DNA of 64,000 bases from CAVUCH01 sp963739995 (GTDB taxonomy: Bacteria > Acidobacteriota > Vicinamibacteria > Vicinamibacterales > JAENWD01): contig CAVUCH010000011.1 in NCBI GenBank assembly GCA_963739995.1, positions 1 through 64,000 of the forward strand. The letters run 5' to 3'. The stretch's first letter is position 1, and each line of letters opens with the position of its first letter. Below, piece by piece: positions 16,522 to 24,947 of this stretch. Under the pieces are notes generated by a model, which worked only from the letters and a program-made list of their open reading frames with translations, did not search any database and was not told the DNA's origin. Both the position numbers and the translations under genes were made by a program.

Positions 16522-17778
16522 ATGCTGTACGTCACCGTCATCGGCGCCCTGTTCCTCACCTGGTTCGTCCTGGTCCTGCTGTTCACGCCGGCCTTGGATT
16601 ACCGGATACGAGTGCGGGTGCCGGTCAGCTCGCCGGATTTCCTGCACCTGCTCGAGTCCACCTGCCAGGCCGCCACGCACGGCGGCAACCGTGCGGAGGT
16701 GTTCACCGATGGGCCGCAGTTCTACCCGGAGATGCTCGCGGCCATCCGGACGGCCCGCCGGTCGGTGAACCTCGAGTGCTACATCTTCCACGCCGGTGAG
16801 GTTGGGGACGAGTTCGTCCGGGCTCTCGCGGAGCGTGCGAAGGCGGGCGTGATCGTGACGATCGTCGCCGATGCGATTGGCAGCTCCGGAATGTCGAGGG
16901 CCGAGATCAACGCGCTCACGGAGGCGGGCTGCCGGGTGGAGTGGTACCAGCCGGTCACATGGTATCGGCTCGCACGGCTGAACAACCGGACCCATCGGGA
17001 GATCCTGGTCATCGACGGGTGCATCGCGTTCGTGGGCGGTGCCGGGATTGCCGACTGGTGGATGAAGGCGAGCGGGACGGAGAGCCGGCCGTGGCGCGAC
17101 ACGATGGTTCGGCTCGAGGGCCCGGTTGCTGCCGCGCTGCAGGGAGTGTTCGTCGAGAACTGGCTGGAGTGCTGCGGTGAGATCCTGAGCGGCCCCGAGT
17201 ACTTCCCGGACGTACCCCACGACGGCGACACGACGGCCATCGTCGTCAGGAGCTCCCCGTCGGACCGCGCAACCGTGTCGCGGGTGGCGTTCCAGGTGCT
17301 GATCGAGGGCGCGGAGCACGACGTGCGGATCGCCACGCCCTACTTCCTCCCGGACCGCACGCTCCGGGCCGCGCTCGCGGAGACGTCGAGGCGCGGCGTG
17401 CGGATCACGATCGTCGTGCCCGGGCCCCGCACCGACCAGCGGTGGGTACGCATCGCGAGCCGCCGGATGTACGGGGAGCTGCTCGCGGCCGGTGTGCGGA
17501 TCCTCGAGTACGAGCCTGCGATGACACACGTGAAGACGCTGCTCGTCGACGATCACTGGGCGATCGTGGGCACGACCAACGTGGACAACCGCTCCTTCGA
17601 ACACAACGACGAGGTCAACGTGGCGCTGCTCGATGCGGCGATCAACAGGCGGCTGCTGAAGGACTTCGAACGCGACGTCGAATCGAGCCGCGAGGTGACA
17701 CTGGAGACGTGGAAGCGCCGGCCGCGCTGGGAGCGGCTGATCGGACCGCTCGTGTGGATCCTCGAGCGGCAGCAGTAG
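16522..17778 (+). CDS. cardiolipin synthase-like phospholipase D family protein
   Basis: 418 residues from the ATG at 16522, chosen because GGAGG lies 6 bases upstream; an ATG at 16504 has none. One N-terminal transmembrane segment is followed by two PLD catalytic domains. The second HKD motif is canonical (HVKTLLVDDHWAIVGTTN, then NRSFEHNDEVN). The first reads HREILVIDGCIAFVGG, with Glu where the catalytic-motif Lys is expected. Cls-type enzymes join two phosphatidylglycerols, or PG and PE, into cardiolipin at the inner membrane. The Lys-to-Glu change makes activity uncertain, although the two His residues are kept. It may be transcribed with treY (82 bp apart). Confidence 0.85.
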   Translation: MLYVTVIGALFLTWFVLVLLFTPALDYRIRVRVPVSSPDFLHLLESTCQAATHGGNRAEVFTDGPQFYPEMLAAIRTARRSVNLECYIFHAGEVGDEFVRALAERAKAGVIVTIVADAIGSSGMSRAEINALTEAGCRVEWYQPVTWYRLARLNNRTHREILVIDGCIAFVGGAGIADWWMKASGTESRPWRDTMVRLEGPVAAALQGVFVENWLECCGEILSGPEYFPDVPHDGDTTAIVVRSSPSDRATVSRVAFQVLIEGAEHDVRIATPYFLPDRTLRAALAETSRRGVRITIVVPGPRTDQRWVRIASRRMYGELLAAGVRILEYEPAMTHVKTLLVDDHWAIVGTTNVDNRSFEHNDEVNVALLDAAINRRLLKDFERDVESSREVTLETWKRRPRWERLIGPLVWILERQQ

Positions 17779-17791
17779 GCGTCTCGACGTG

Positions 17792-18808
17792 CTACCGGGG
17801 GCCGGCGGACGCGCCGTTGAGCCACGACGGAATGGGCAGGCTCCGCATGGTGTGCAGGCCCGGAGGCGCCTGGAGCACCTTCGGGATGGAGTTCACCGCG
17901 ATTGAGGTCGTGGCGATGTCGCCGTGCACGCCCCCGGCGATCTTCATCGACAGGTTGGGAATCCCCTCGATCTCCGTCGAGTCGTACGACTCGGGTGCGC
18001 CGAGGTAGGCCTCCATGTGCAGCCGGATGACTGGTTCGCCCGCGACGTAGCCCACGCCGTCCTGAATGATGCCGCACACCAGGCCCGCCTCCACCGTCAG
18101 GAACTCGCTCGACACGCGCGTCTCGGCGATCTTCGGCTGGATTTCGTCGGTTACGCGATCGAGCTTCCACCCCATCGCGGCCGCAATCATCGCAATCGAC
18201 TCGGTGAGGCCGACATGGCGCACCTTCCCCTCTTGCACTCGCAGCGCGAACTGTTCGCGCGTGAGGCCTGACCCGATCTTCTGCTGAAAGGGCAACCGTC
18301 GGATGCGCGCATCCTGGATGCGGTGGACGGTGATCCGGTCCACGCGTTCGCAGACGCCGGTCAGTGTGACAGGCAGGGCGTCCATGACGAAGCCGGGGTT
18401 CACGCCAGTGCCGAGCACTGCGACCTTTGCCCGTTTCGCCGCCACGTCGATGGCGCCCGCAAGCCGACGCTGGTTGTACCACGGGTAGGCCAGTTCCTCG
18501 GTGGTCGAGACGATCGCCTTCCTGGCCTGGAGAATCGTCTCAATCTGTGGTGCCACCCCCTTCAACGCCGAACTGGTACACAGCAGAACCACATCCGGAG
18601 CCGTCTTCTTGAGCGCGGCGCGCAGGTCGGATTCGACGCGGACCCGCAGCGTCCGATCGAGCCCCACGACCTTCCCAACGTCGTGGCCGGACTTGACCGG
18701 ATCGATGTCCACCGCGCCTACAATCCGCAACCCTCGCCGCGACGCCACCTGGCGGACGATCCCGGCGCCGATTGGCCCGAGCCCAACGTGCAATACGCGA
18801 ACAGGCAT
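17792..18808 (-). CDS. 2,4-diaminopentanoate dehydrogenase-like NAD(P)-dependent oxidoreductase
   Basis: 338 residues from the ATG at 18808 (GGAG 5-6 bases upstream). The N-terminal Rossmann fold (VLHVGLGPIGAGIVRQV) resembles dihydrodipicolinate reductase. The middle (VLGTGVNPGFVMDALPVTL) and the C-terminus resemble the Ord/diaminopentanoate dehydrogenase family of ornithine degradation. The partner ornithine-pathway genes are not present, so the substrate is uncertain. Longer in-frame starts would translate the upstream heptad repeat and are rejected. Its 5' untranslated region contains G-rich heptads that could fold into a G-quadruplex (see repeat at 18905). Confidence 0.8.
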   Translation of the reverse strand: MPVRVLHVGLGPIGAGIVRQVASRRGLRIVGAVDIDPVKSGHDVGKVVGLDRTLRVRVESDLRAALKKTAPDVVLLCTSSALKGVAPQIETILQARKAIVSTTEELAYPWYNQRRLAGAIDVAAKRAKVAVLGTGVNPGFVMDALPVTLTGVCERVDRITVHRIQDARIRRLPFQQKIGSGLTREQFALRVQEGKVRHVGLTESIAMIAAAMGWKLDRVTDEIQPKIAETRVSSEFLTVEAGLVCGIIQDGVGYVAGEPVIRLHMEAYLGAPESYDSTEIEGIPNLSMKIAGGVHGDIATTSIAVNSIPKVLQAPPGLHTMRSLPIPSWLNGASAGPR

Positions 18809-18899
18809 GAATGCTCCGATTGGAAACCGGCCGTATGGGTGCTCGATCAGACGTGAAGGCTGTCGAACGACGGCGCGCACCACGCCTATGCCCACCACC

Positions 18900-18946
<47 letters not shown>

Positions 18947-18958
18947 GAGGCGTCGAGA

Positions 18959-18986
18959 ATTATAGGTCGCTTGCCGTGACTGTCCT
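18959..18986 (-). promoter_or_regulatory. sigma-70-type promoter for the oxidoreductase gene
   Basis: On the minus strand a perfect -10 TATAAT (18959-18964) is preceded by a 16-bp spacer and a -35-like AGGACA (18981-18986). The predicted transcript start near 18952 gives a leader of about 145 bases containing the G-rich heptads. Confidence 0.55.
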
Positions 18987-19034
18987 GATGGGTCAGAATC
19001 CGCAATCTGCGGTCGCGCACGTCGGGCGGCCGCG

Positions 19035-19622
19035 ATGCAGACCGTGCCCACCATCGATTCCGATACGCTCGTGCGGCTCCTGGCCGCGGCGCGGCAGGGC
19101 GACAGCGACGCGCTCAACGAGCTGGCACCGCTCGTCTACGAGGAGTTGCGCCGGATCGCGCGCCGCCAGATGCGGAACGAACGACAGGGACACACGCTGC
19201 AGCCGACGGCGCTCGCCAATGAGGCCTGGGCGCGCCTCATGGGCGCGCGTCGTCTCGACGTGCAGAACCGGGCCCACTTCATGGGGATCGCCGCCAACGC
19301 CATGCGGCAGATCCTGGTGGAGCGCGCGCGCGCACAGCGGGCAGCGAAACGCGGCGGGGCCGCTCACCAGGTGACGCTCGACGACGCGATGCTGCCGAGC
19401 GGCGTGCGCCCCATCGAACTCGAGGCGCTCGACCAAGCGCTCGCCCGGCTGGAGGCCCACAATCCCGAGCTGGCGCGCATCGTCGAGCTGCGGTTCTTCG
19501 GCGGTCTGACCGTCGAGGAAACAGCGGACCAGCTCGAGTCATCGCCTGCGACGATCAAACGTCGCTGGACATTGGCCAAGGCCTGGCTGGTGCGCGAGCT
19601 CGAGGGACGACAAGCCACCTGA
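19035..19622 (+). CDS. ECF-type RNA polymerase sigma factor
   Basis: 195 residues of the ECF subgroup that pairs with Ser/Thr kinases. Region 2 is LVRLLAAARQGDSDALNELAPLVYEELRRIARRQM, followed by the subgroup-specific QPTALANEAWARL. Region 4 is the C-terminal helix-turn-helix (FFGGLTVEETADQLESSPATIKRRW). No anti-sigma factor gene follows; instead a transmembrane Ser/Thr kinase starts 90 bp downstream. In such pairs the sigma factor is thought to be controlled by phosphorylation. No Shine-Dalgarno is obvious before the ATG. Confidence 0.92.
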   Translation: MQTVPTIDSDTLVRLLAAARQGDSDALNELAPLVYEELRRIARRQMRNERQGHTLQPTALANEAWARLMGARRLDVQNRAHFMGIAANAMRQILVERARAQRAAKRGGAAHQVTLDDAMLPSGVRPIELEALDQALARLEAHNPELARIVELRFFGGLTVEETADQLESSPATIKRRWTLAKAWLVRELEGRQAT

Positions 19623-19712
19623 AGGATCGCCCGTGATGCGTGAGGACCCGCGCAGAAACGCTGCGCACCATGCCGATCGCGACGCTGACCAGCCGGGAGA
19701 GATAGGAAAAGC

Positions 19713-21281
19713 GTGCCGGAACCCGCCGCCTCGCGCCTCACGGACATCTTCATACGCGTACTGCAGGCCGAACCTTCGCGCCGGGATGCGCTGATTCGGG
19801 AGCTGTGCGGAAACGACGGCGCCTTGACGCGCGACATCACGGAGCTGGTGGCGGCAGCCGAACGCGCGCCGAGCACGGCAGGGATGATGCGGGACGTGCT
19901 TACGCGCGACGAGCCGCCGCCGCTGGCGCCAGGCACGGAAATCCGCGGGTACACGATCGAGCGGCAGATGGCCAGCGGCGGGATGGGAGTGGTGTACCTC
20001 GCGCGCGACACCGCATTGGACAGGCGGGTCGCGATCAAGGCGCTCAAGCCTTCGATCGCGACCGATGCGGAGCATCGCCGCCGGTTGAAGCACGAGGCGC
20101 AGCTGATGGCGCAGCTGGCCGGCCATCCGAACATCGCCACGGTCCACGCACTGATAGACGAGGGCGACGCCCTGTACATCGTGGAAGAGTGCCTCCCGGG
20201 GCCGACGCTGCGTGAGCACCTGGTCAAAGGAGCGCTGCCGGCATCTGAGGCGATCGAGGTGGGCGTCGCCGTGCTCCGCGCGCTCGGGGCCGCGCACCGG
20301 CAGAACATCGTGCACCGCGACCTGAAGCCGGAGAACGTGATGCGCACGGCCGCCGGAGGATGGAAGGTGCTCGATTTCGGCATCGCGAAGCTGCAGGGGC
20401 CGGACCCGCGCACGACGCTGCATGAGACCCGCGCCGATCAGCGCCTCGGCACACCTTTGTACATGTCACCGGAGCAGCTGCGCGGGGAGCCCGTCGACAG
20501 CCGGTCCGACCTGTTCGCGTTCGGCATTCTGATGTACGAACTGCTCACGCGCCGTCACCCGTTCACGAGGCGCGGCGACCTGGCGGCGCTGTCCACCTGG
20601 ACGGCGGCTCTCAACGATCCGCCGCTGCCGTTCGACGCTGACGAGATCAGTCGCATGCCGTCAGGGCTGCCGAACGTGATTGCTCGGTGTCTCGAAAAGG
20701 AAGCCAACCGGCGGTGGTCGTCTGCCGAAGACCTCGAGACCGCCCTTCAGATGATCCACAGCGGGGGGCCGCCGCTGGTTCGGCTGTCGTCACCACACGA
20801 GGCCGTGATGTGGTGGCAGTTTCACGAGGCCGCGGCCGCGGTGGTGTACTGGCTCACGCTGATCCCGGTATGGCACGTGCGGCCATGGATCGGGCGCACG
20901 GAGGTGCCCTTCGCCGGCGCGACGCTCGCCCTGGATGCCCGCACGCTGCTCCTCGTGCTGATCAGCACGGTTGCCGTGCTGTCCGTGCTACGTTTCAGCT
21001 TCGTATTCGTATCCCGCAACAAGCCCTCGCAGATCCACGAGCACCACGCGCGCGCCATCCGGTGGGTGAAGGCGGGGGACCTCCTCTTTGCGGCAGCACT
21101 GGTCGCTGCCGGCGTCGCCATCTCGGCAGACCATCAGGGGTGGGCGCTGCTGCTCGTGTCACTCGGCCTCGGCAGCTTCGTCAGCGCCTGGTTCATCGAA
21201 CCGCTGACCGAACGCGACGCGCTCGAGGTGCTCGCGCCGCTGCGTCCGCGTCGGACGAGCGGTACGGCCCGCCGGGACTGA
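19713..21281 (+). CDS. Ser/Thr protein kinase with C-terminal membrane segments
   Basis: 522 residues from a GTG with AGGA 5 bases upstream. An about 75-residue N-terminal helical region precedes the kinase domain: glycine loop ASGGMGVVYLA, VAIK Lys, catalytic loop HRDLKPENV near residue 201, DFG, and a P+1 region GTPLYMSPEQL. The C-terminus has four hydrophobic segments from about residue 370 to 490, including a VVYWLTLIPVW stretch. With the ECF sigma gene upstream it forms the sigma/kinase module common in Acidobacteria and Planctomycetes. The stop codon (21279-21281) lies inside a palindromic repeat, so the last residues (GTARRD) may have been set by insertion of that repeat. Confidence 0.92.
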   Translation: MPEPAASRLTDIFIRVLQAEPSRRDALIRELCGNDGALTRDITELVAAAERAPSTAGMMRDVLTRDEPPPLAPGTEIRGYTIERQMASGGMGVVYLARDTALDRRVAIKALKPSIATDAEHRRRLKHEAQLMAQLAGHPNIATVHALIDEGDALYIVEECLPGPTLREHLVKGALPASEAIEVGVAVLRALGAAHRQNIVHRDLKPENVMRTAAGGWKVLDFGIAKLQGPDPRTTLHETRADQRLGTPLYMSPEQLRGEPVDSRSDLFAFGILMYELLTRRHPFTRRGDLAALSTWTAALNDPPLPFDADEISRMPSGLPNVIARCLEKEANRRWSSAEDLETALQMIHSGGPPLVRLSSPHEAVMWWQFHEAAAAVVYWLTLIPVWHVRPWIGRTEVPFAGATLALDARTLLLVLISTVAVLSVLRFSFVFVSRNKPSQIHEHHARAIRWVKAGDLLFAAALVAAGVAISADHQGWALLLVSLGLGSFVSAWFIEPLTERDALEVLAPLRPRRTSGTARRD

Positions 21282-21290
21282 AGTCCCGGC
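21271..21290 (+). repeat. palindromic REP-like element, copy 1
   Basis: Perfect palindrome GCCGGGACT-GA-AGTCCCGGC followed by TCCACA. The TGA of the upstream kinase gene is the centre of the palindrome. Confidence 0.8.
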
Positions 21291-21310
21291 TCCACACGAC
21301 AGGTTCGTCG

Positions 21311-21404
21311 GGCTCCGGGCTCCGAGCCTCTCGGATCCTGCCTTGAATCCGTAACACCGCCTGGAGGCTGGAGCCAGGAGTCTGGAGCCTGACGCCTGAC
21401 TCGA
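21311..21404. repeat. two short runs of 7-bp repeats
   Basis: First run 21311-21335: GGCTCCG, GGCTCCG, AGCCTCT. Second run 21363-21404: GGAGGCT, GGAGCCA, GGAGTCT, GGAGCCT, GACGCCT, GACTCGA, six degenerate heptads in phase. Together with REP copy 1 they fill the 171-bp gap between the kinase and the M1 peptidase gene. Confidence 0.65.
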
Positions 21405-21452
21405 GATTACAGACAGCGCCCGCGTCTCGTGTAGCATTCGCCCGGAGGCGCA

Positions 21453-23534
21453 ATGGGGTCTGGACCTTCGGCGCGTGCGACGACGCTGGCGATTGCGGTG
21501 CTGCTCTCGGCCGGCTGGCTGATGGCGGCCGCGGGTCAGCAGGCTCGTCGGGCCGCGGCCCCATCCGCCGGCGCCGCCCGGGTGGCGCCGCCTGCGTCGC
21601 CGGCACGCGTCTCCAAACGCAACGCCAACTACTCCATCGACGTAGAGCTGGATCCCGAGAGCCGCACCCTGCTGGGCCGTGAGGTGCTGACGTGGCGCAA
21701 CATCACCACGCAGCCCGCCACCGAGCTCCGGTTTCACCTCTATTACAACGCGTGGACGAACACACGCTCGACGTGGATGCGCGAACGGGCGGTGGCGGGC
21801 TCCGGCCGGACCCTGGCTGATCCTCGACCCGGCGACTGGGGCTGGATCGACATCACTGCCATCCGCCTGCTGTCGTCGTCCCCCGCGCCATTCACGGATC
21901 TGACAGCCAGCCGCCGCTTCATCGCACCGGATGACGGCAATACGGACGATCGCACCGTGATGAGCGTGCCGCTGCCCCGCCGCGTCGCGCCCGGCGAGAC
22001 CATCGGCATCGAGATCGCCTGGACCTCGAAGGTCCCCCGCACGTTTGCGCGAACGGGCGCAGTCGGCAACTTCTACTTCATCGCCCACTGGTTCCCCAAG
22101 ATTGGCGTGCTCGAGAACAGCGGCTGGAACACGCACCAGTTCCACGCGGGTACGGAGTTCTTCTCCGACTACGGCATCTATGACGTCCGCATCACGGTGC
22201 CCCGCGGCTGGACGGTCGGGGCAACGGGGCGTGAGCAGCAGCGGCTCGACACGCCGACCGGGAAGACGACGCACCGCTTCGTGCAGGAAGACGTGCACGA
22301 CTTCGCGTGGACGACGAGTCCCGACTACATCGAACGGCACGAACGCTTCGAACATGCGGGCCTCCCGGCCGTGGACATGCGGCTGCTGCTGCAGCCCGAG
22401 CACGAGCGCCAGGCCGGCCGCCACTTCGCGGCGACGCGCGCGGTGCTGCAGCACTACGGAGAGTGGTACGGAGCCTACCGGTACGGCCACATCACGATCG
22501 TCGATCCGGCGTGGCAGAGCGAAGCCGATGGTATGGAGTACCCCACGCTCATCACCGCAGGGACGGAATGGCTCGCCCCGGAGGGCTCGGACTCGCCGGA
22601 GGAGGTCACCGTGCACGAGGCCGGCCACCAGTTCTGGTACGGACTCGTCGGCAACAACGAATTCGAGCACGCGTGGATGGACGAAGGCCTGACCACGTTC
22701 TCGACGGCACGCGTTCTCGCAGAGCGGGAGCTGCAGCCGCACTACCTGACCCTTCGGCTGTTCGGGGGCTTTGTACCCTGGGTTTTGCGGGATGTGCCGC
22801 TGGAGCGGACGCATTACGACCAGTGGGCAGGCTATCGCTCGGCGGCCGAGAGTGACACACCGGCCACGCCGTCGTGGCGCTACGATCCGGCCACCGGCGG
22901 GCACATCAGCTACGCCAAGACCGCCGTGTCGCTGCATACGCTCGAGCGGCTGATCGGGTGGCCACGGCTGCAACGAGGGATGTCACTCTTCTTTACGCGT
23001 CACGTCTTCACGCATCCGACGCCGGACGATTACATGCGCGCACTCAGCGAGGGCGCAGGACAGGACCTCACCTGGTTCTTCGACGAGGTCTACCGTGGCT
23101 CGAACACCGTCGACTACGGGATTCAGCGGTTCGCGAGCGCGGCCGCGTCCGTGAGCGGCTGGATCGACCGCGGCGGCAAGCGGACATACGTGGACGCCGC
23201 GCCCGAGGGGCCGGCGCGGCACGTGACGGAGCTGGTCGTGCGCCGGTACGGCGAGGCCATCATGCCGGTCGACATCCTCGTGTCGTTCGCAGACGGGCAG
23301 CGGGTGCGCGAGCGGTGGGACGGCCGCGAACGATGGACGGCCTATCGCTGGGAACGGCCGGTCCCGGCCGTGACAGCGCAGGTCGATCCCGACCGCGTCC
23401 TCCTGCTCGACGTGAACTACACCAACAACTCGTGGACGCTCCGGCCGGAGGCCGCTCGGGCGGCACGGAAGTGGACCTCTGTGTGGTTCGTGTGGCTGCA
23501 GGACGCGCTGCTGACGTGGGCGGCGCTGGTCTGA
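21453..23534 (+). CDS. M1 family metallopeptidase, exported
   Basis: 693 residues, starting at an ATG with GGAGG 4 bases upstream. An N-terminal signal segment (TLAIAVLLSAGWLMAAAG) is followed by an Ala-rich linker and an M1 N-terminal beta domain. The zinc site HEAGH is at residues 388-392, with the third ligand at Glu411 (HExxH-x18-E). The gluzincin aminopeptidase exopeptidase motif GxMEN is not present as such; 'EADGMEYPTLI' occupies that place, as in several bacterial M1 relatives. It probably digests peptides outside the cytoplasm. The following membrane-protein gene starts 11 bp after the stop, so they form an operon. Confidence 0.92.
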   Translation: MGSGPSARATTLAIAVLLSAGWLMAAAGQQARRAAAPSAGAARVAPPASPARVSKRNANYSIDVELDPESRTLLGREVLTWRNITTQPATELRFHLYYNAWTNTRSTWMRERAVAGSGRTLADPRPGDWGWIDITAIRLLSSSPAPFTDLTASRRFIAPDDGNTDDRTVMSVPLPRRVAPGETIGIEIAWTSKVPRTFARTGAVGNFYFIAHWFPKIGVLENSGWNTHQFHAGTEFFSDYGIYDVRITVPRGWTVGATGREQQRLDTPTGKTTHRFVQEDVHDFAWTTSPDYIERHERFEHAGLPAVDMRLLLQPEHERQAGRHFAATRAVLQHYGEWYGAYRYGHITIVDPAWQSEADGMEYPTLITAGTEWLAPEGSDSPEEVTVHEAGHQFWYGLVGNNEFEHAWMDEGLTTFSTARVLAERELQPHYLTLRLFGGFVPWVLRDVPLERTHYDQWAGYRSAAESDTPATPSWRYDPATGGHISYAKTAVSLHTLERLIGWPRLQRGMSLFFTRHVFTHPTPDDYMRALSEGAGQDLTWFFDEVYRGSNTVDYGIQRFASAAASVSGWIDRGGKRTYVDAAPEGPARHVTELVVRRYGEAIMPVDILVSFADGQRVRERWDGRERWTAYRWERPVPAVTAQVDPDRVLLLDVNYTNNSWTLRPEAARAARKWTSVWFVWLQDALLTWAALV

Positions 23535-23545
23535 GGAACGCACCT

Positions 23546-24592
23546 GTGACCGACCGCCCTCATCGTGCCCCGCTGACGCTCGTGGCCGACGGCCTGCGCC
23601 GTGTGTGGCGAGCACCGGCGATTCTCTGTGGCGTCTGGGCCGTCACCACCATCGTCGCGCTGCGTCCTGCGGCAGTGCTGCACCGCGCCATCGTTGGCGA
23701 TCTGGGGTCGAGCATGGCCGCATCGAGCGCGGCCAGCGGCGTGAACTGGACGTGGTGGCAGGAGTTTACGGCCCGCCAGCCCGCGTTCGCCGAGACGTTT
23801 CAGCCGCACATCATCGGCTTTGCATCGGTGCTCACGAACGCGAGCGCCTTCGTGTCCGCCGGCTTACCGGGCCCGCTGATCGCGTCTACCGGCGCCGCCT
23901 ACGTGCTGATCTGGCTGTTCCTGCTCGGCGGCATCCTCGACCGCTACGCTCGCGGCCGCCGGTTGGGCGCCCACGGGTTCTTCGCGGCGAGCGGCGTATT
24001 CTTCTTCCGCTTTCTGCGTCTGGCGGTGCTCGCCGGGATCGCGTGGGTATTCGTCTTCCGGGTGCTTCACGGTTGGCTGTTCGACGAGTTCTACCGGTGG
24101 GCGACGCGTGAGGTCACGATGGAACGCACAGCCTTCGCCCTGCACGCCGCCCTCACCCTGCTCTTCGTGCTCGTCGTCGGCACCGTGATGATGGTGTTCG
24201 ATTACGCGAAGGTCCGCGCCGTCGTGGAGGACCGCCGCAGCATGATCGGTGCGCTCCTGGCCGGCGCACGCTTCGTCAGGCGGCATCCAGCTGTGGCCGG
24301 AGGAGTGTTCCTGCTGAACGTGCTGCTGTTCGCGGCCGCTGTGGGGGCCTATGCGCTGCTGGCACGCGGTGCCCGCGGAGGCAGCGGCTTCACCGTACTG
24401 ATCGGACTCATCGTGGCGCAGGCGTACATCCTGGCGCGTTTGTTCGTGAAGCTGTCCTTCTACGCGTCAGCGATCGCCCTCTTCCAGGACCGCCTCGCAC
24501 ACGCCGGGTACACCGCGATGCCCCAAGCGGTGTGGCCGGACTCGCCCGCCATCGAGACCATCACGGAAGGGCCGGCGGGGGCACGCTCCTAG
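23546..24592 (+). CDS. polytopic membrane protein of unknown function
   Basis: 348 residues from a GTG with GAGGAA 7 bases upstream, overlapping the end of the M1 gene region. Six or so hydrophobic segments are visible: APAILCGVWAVTTIVAL, AAYVLIWLFLLGGIL, FLRLAVLAGIAWVFVF, ALTLLFVLVVGTVMMVF, GVFLLNVLLFAAAVGAYALL and VLIGLIVAQAYILARLF. A conserved-looking cytoplasmic loop (FDYAKVRAVVEDRRSM) separates two of them. The pattern resembles DUF4013-type integral membrane proteins, but I cannot name a family firmly. It is cotranscribed with the M1 peptidase. Confidence 0.75.
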   Translation: MTDRPHRAPLTLVADGLRRVWRAPAILCGVWAVTTIVALRPAAVLHRAIVGDLGSSMAASSAASGVNWTWWQEFTARQPAFAETFQPHIIGFASVLTNASAFVSAGLPGPLIASTGAAYVLIWLFLLGGILDRYARGRRLGAHGFFAASGVFFFRFLRLAVLAGIAWVFVFRVLHGWLFDEFYRWATREVTMERTAFALHAALTLLFVLVVGTVMMVFDYAKVRAVVEDRRSMIGALLAGARFVRRHPAVAGGVFLLNVLLFAAAVGAYALLARGARGGSGFTVLIGLIVAQAYILARLFVKLSFYASAIALFQDRLAHAGYTAMPQAVWPDSPAIETITEGPAGARS

Positions 24593-24599
24593 TGGCCTA

Positions 24600-24641
24600 G
24601 ATGCACGATGCAGAACTGAGTGCACGATGCAGAATGCAGTG
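24600..24641. repeat. 7-bp repeats (GATGCAC/TGCAGAA), left part of a repeat-rich gap
   Basis: Heptads GATGCAC, GATGCAG, AACTGAG, TGCACGA, TGCAGAA, TGCAGTG. On the minus strand these read as CTGCATC/GTGCACT-type units, the same family as the run at 24806 but in the opposite orientation. The whole 355-bp gap 24593-24947 contains no gene. Confidence 0.6.
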
Positions 24642-24735
24642 CACATGCGCACGCGACCCCGGTGTGGCACAGGCCGAAGTGCACACCGTGGAAAGATAGC
24701 GGTAGCGCATGCGCGCCGACCGGTGACGCGCGTCC

Positions 24736-24778
24736 GCCGGAACTGAAGTTCCGGCGCCACAAGTTTCGGCTCTACACG
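24736..24778 (+). repeat. palindromic REP-like element, copy 2 plus a half copy
   Basis: Perfect palindrome GCCGGAACT-GA-AGTTCCGGC (24736-24755) followed by GCCACA. Fifteen bases on, AAGTTTCGGCTCTACA (24761-24776) repeats the right half. Confidence 0.75.
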
Positions 24779-24805
24779 CACGTGCACGGCTCACTCTGAG
24801 CCTTT

Positions 24806-24934
24806 CTGCACTCTGCATCGTGCGTCGTGCGTCGTGCGTCGTGGCGTCGTGGCGTTGTGGCGTTGTGGCGTCGTGGCGTTGTGGCGTTGTGCATTGTGCA
24901 TTGTGCATTCATTTTGCATTTTGCATTTTGCATT
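24806..24934. repeat. 7- and 8-bp tandem repeats upstream of the GT39 gene
   Basis: In order: CTGCACT, CTGCATC, three GTGCGTC, six 8-bp units GTGGCGTC or GTGGCGTT, three GTGCATT, then TTGCATT units to about 24934. The unit changes stepwise from one variant to the next, as expected of slippage with mutation. The run ends about 14 bases before the GT39 start codon and occupies the place of its promoter and leader. Confidence 0.85.
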
Positions 24935-24947
24935 TCTTGTGTCCCCC

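Noticed and set aside
14860..17604. A 914-codon minus-strand reading frame opposite treY and the cardiolipin-synthase-like gene
   Set aside because: The plus strand encodes two clear families over the same bases. The minus frame has no recognisable domains and an Arg/His/Pro-rich make-up, typical of frames opposite GC-rich genes.
24834..24947. N-terminal extension of the GT39 protein through the tandem repeat
   Set aside because: It would add a repetitive, non-family peptide, and the family start (MSRLHPLVFWL) has its own ATG at 24948.
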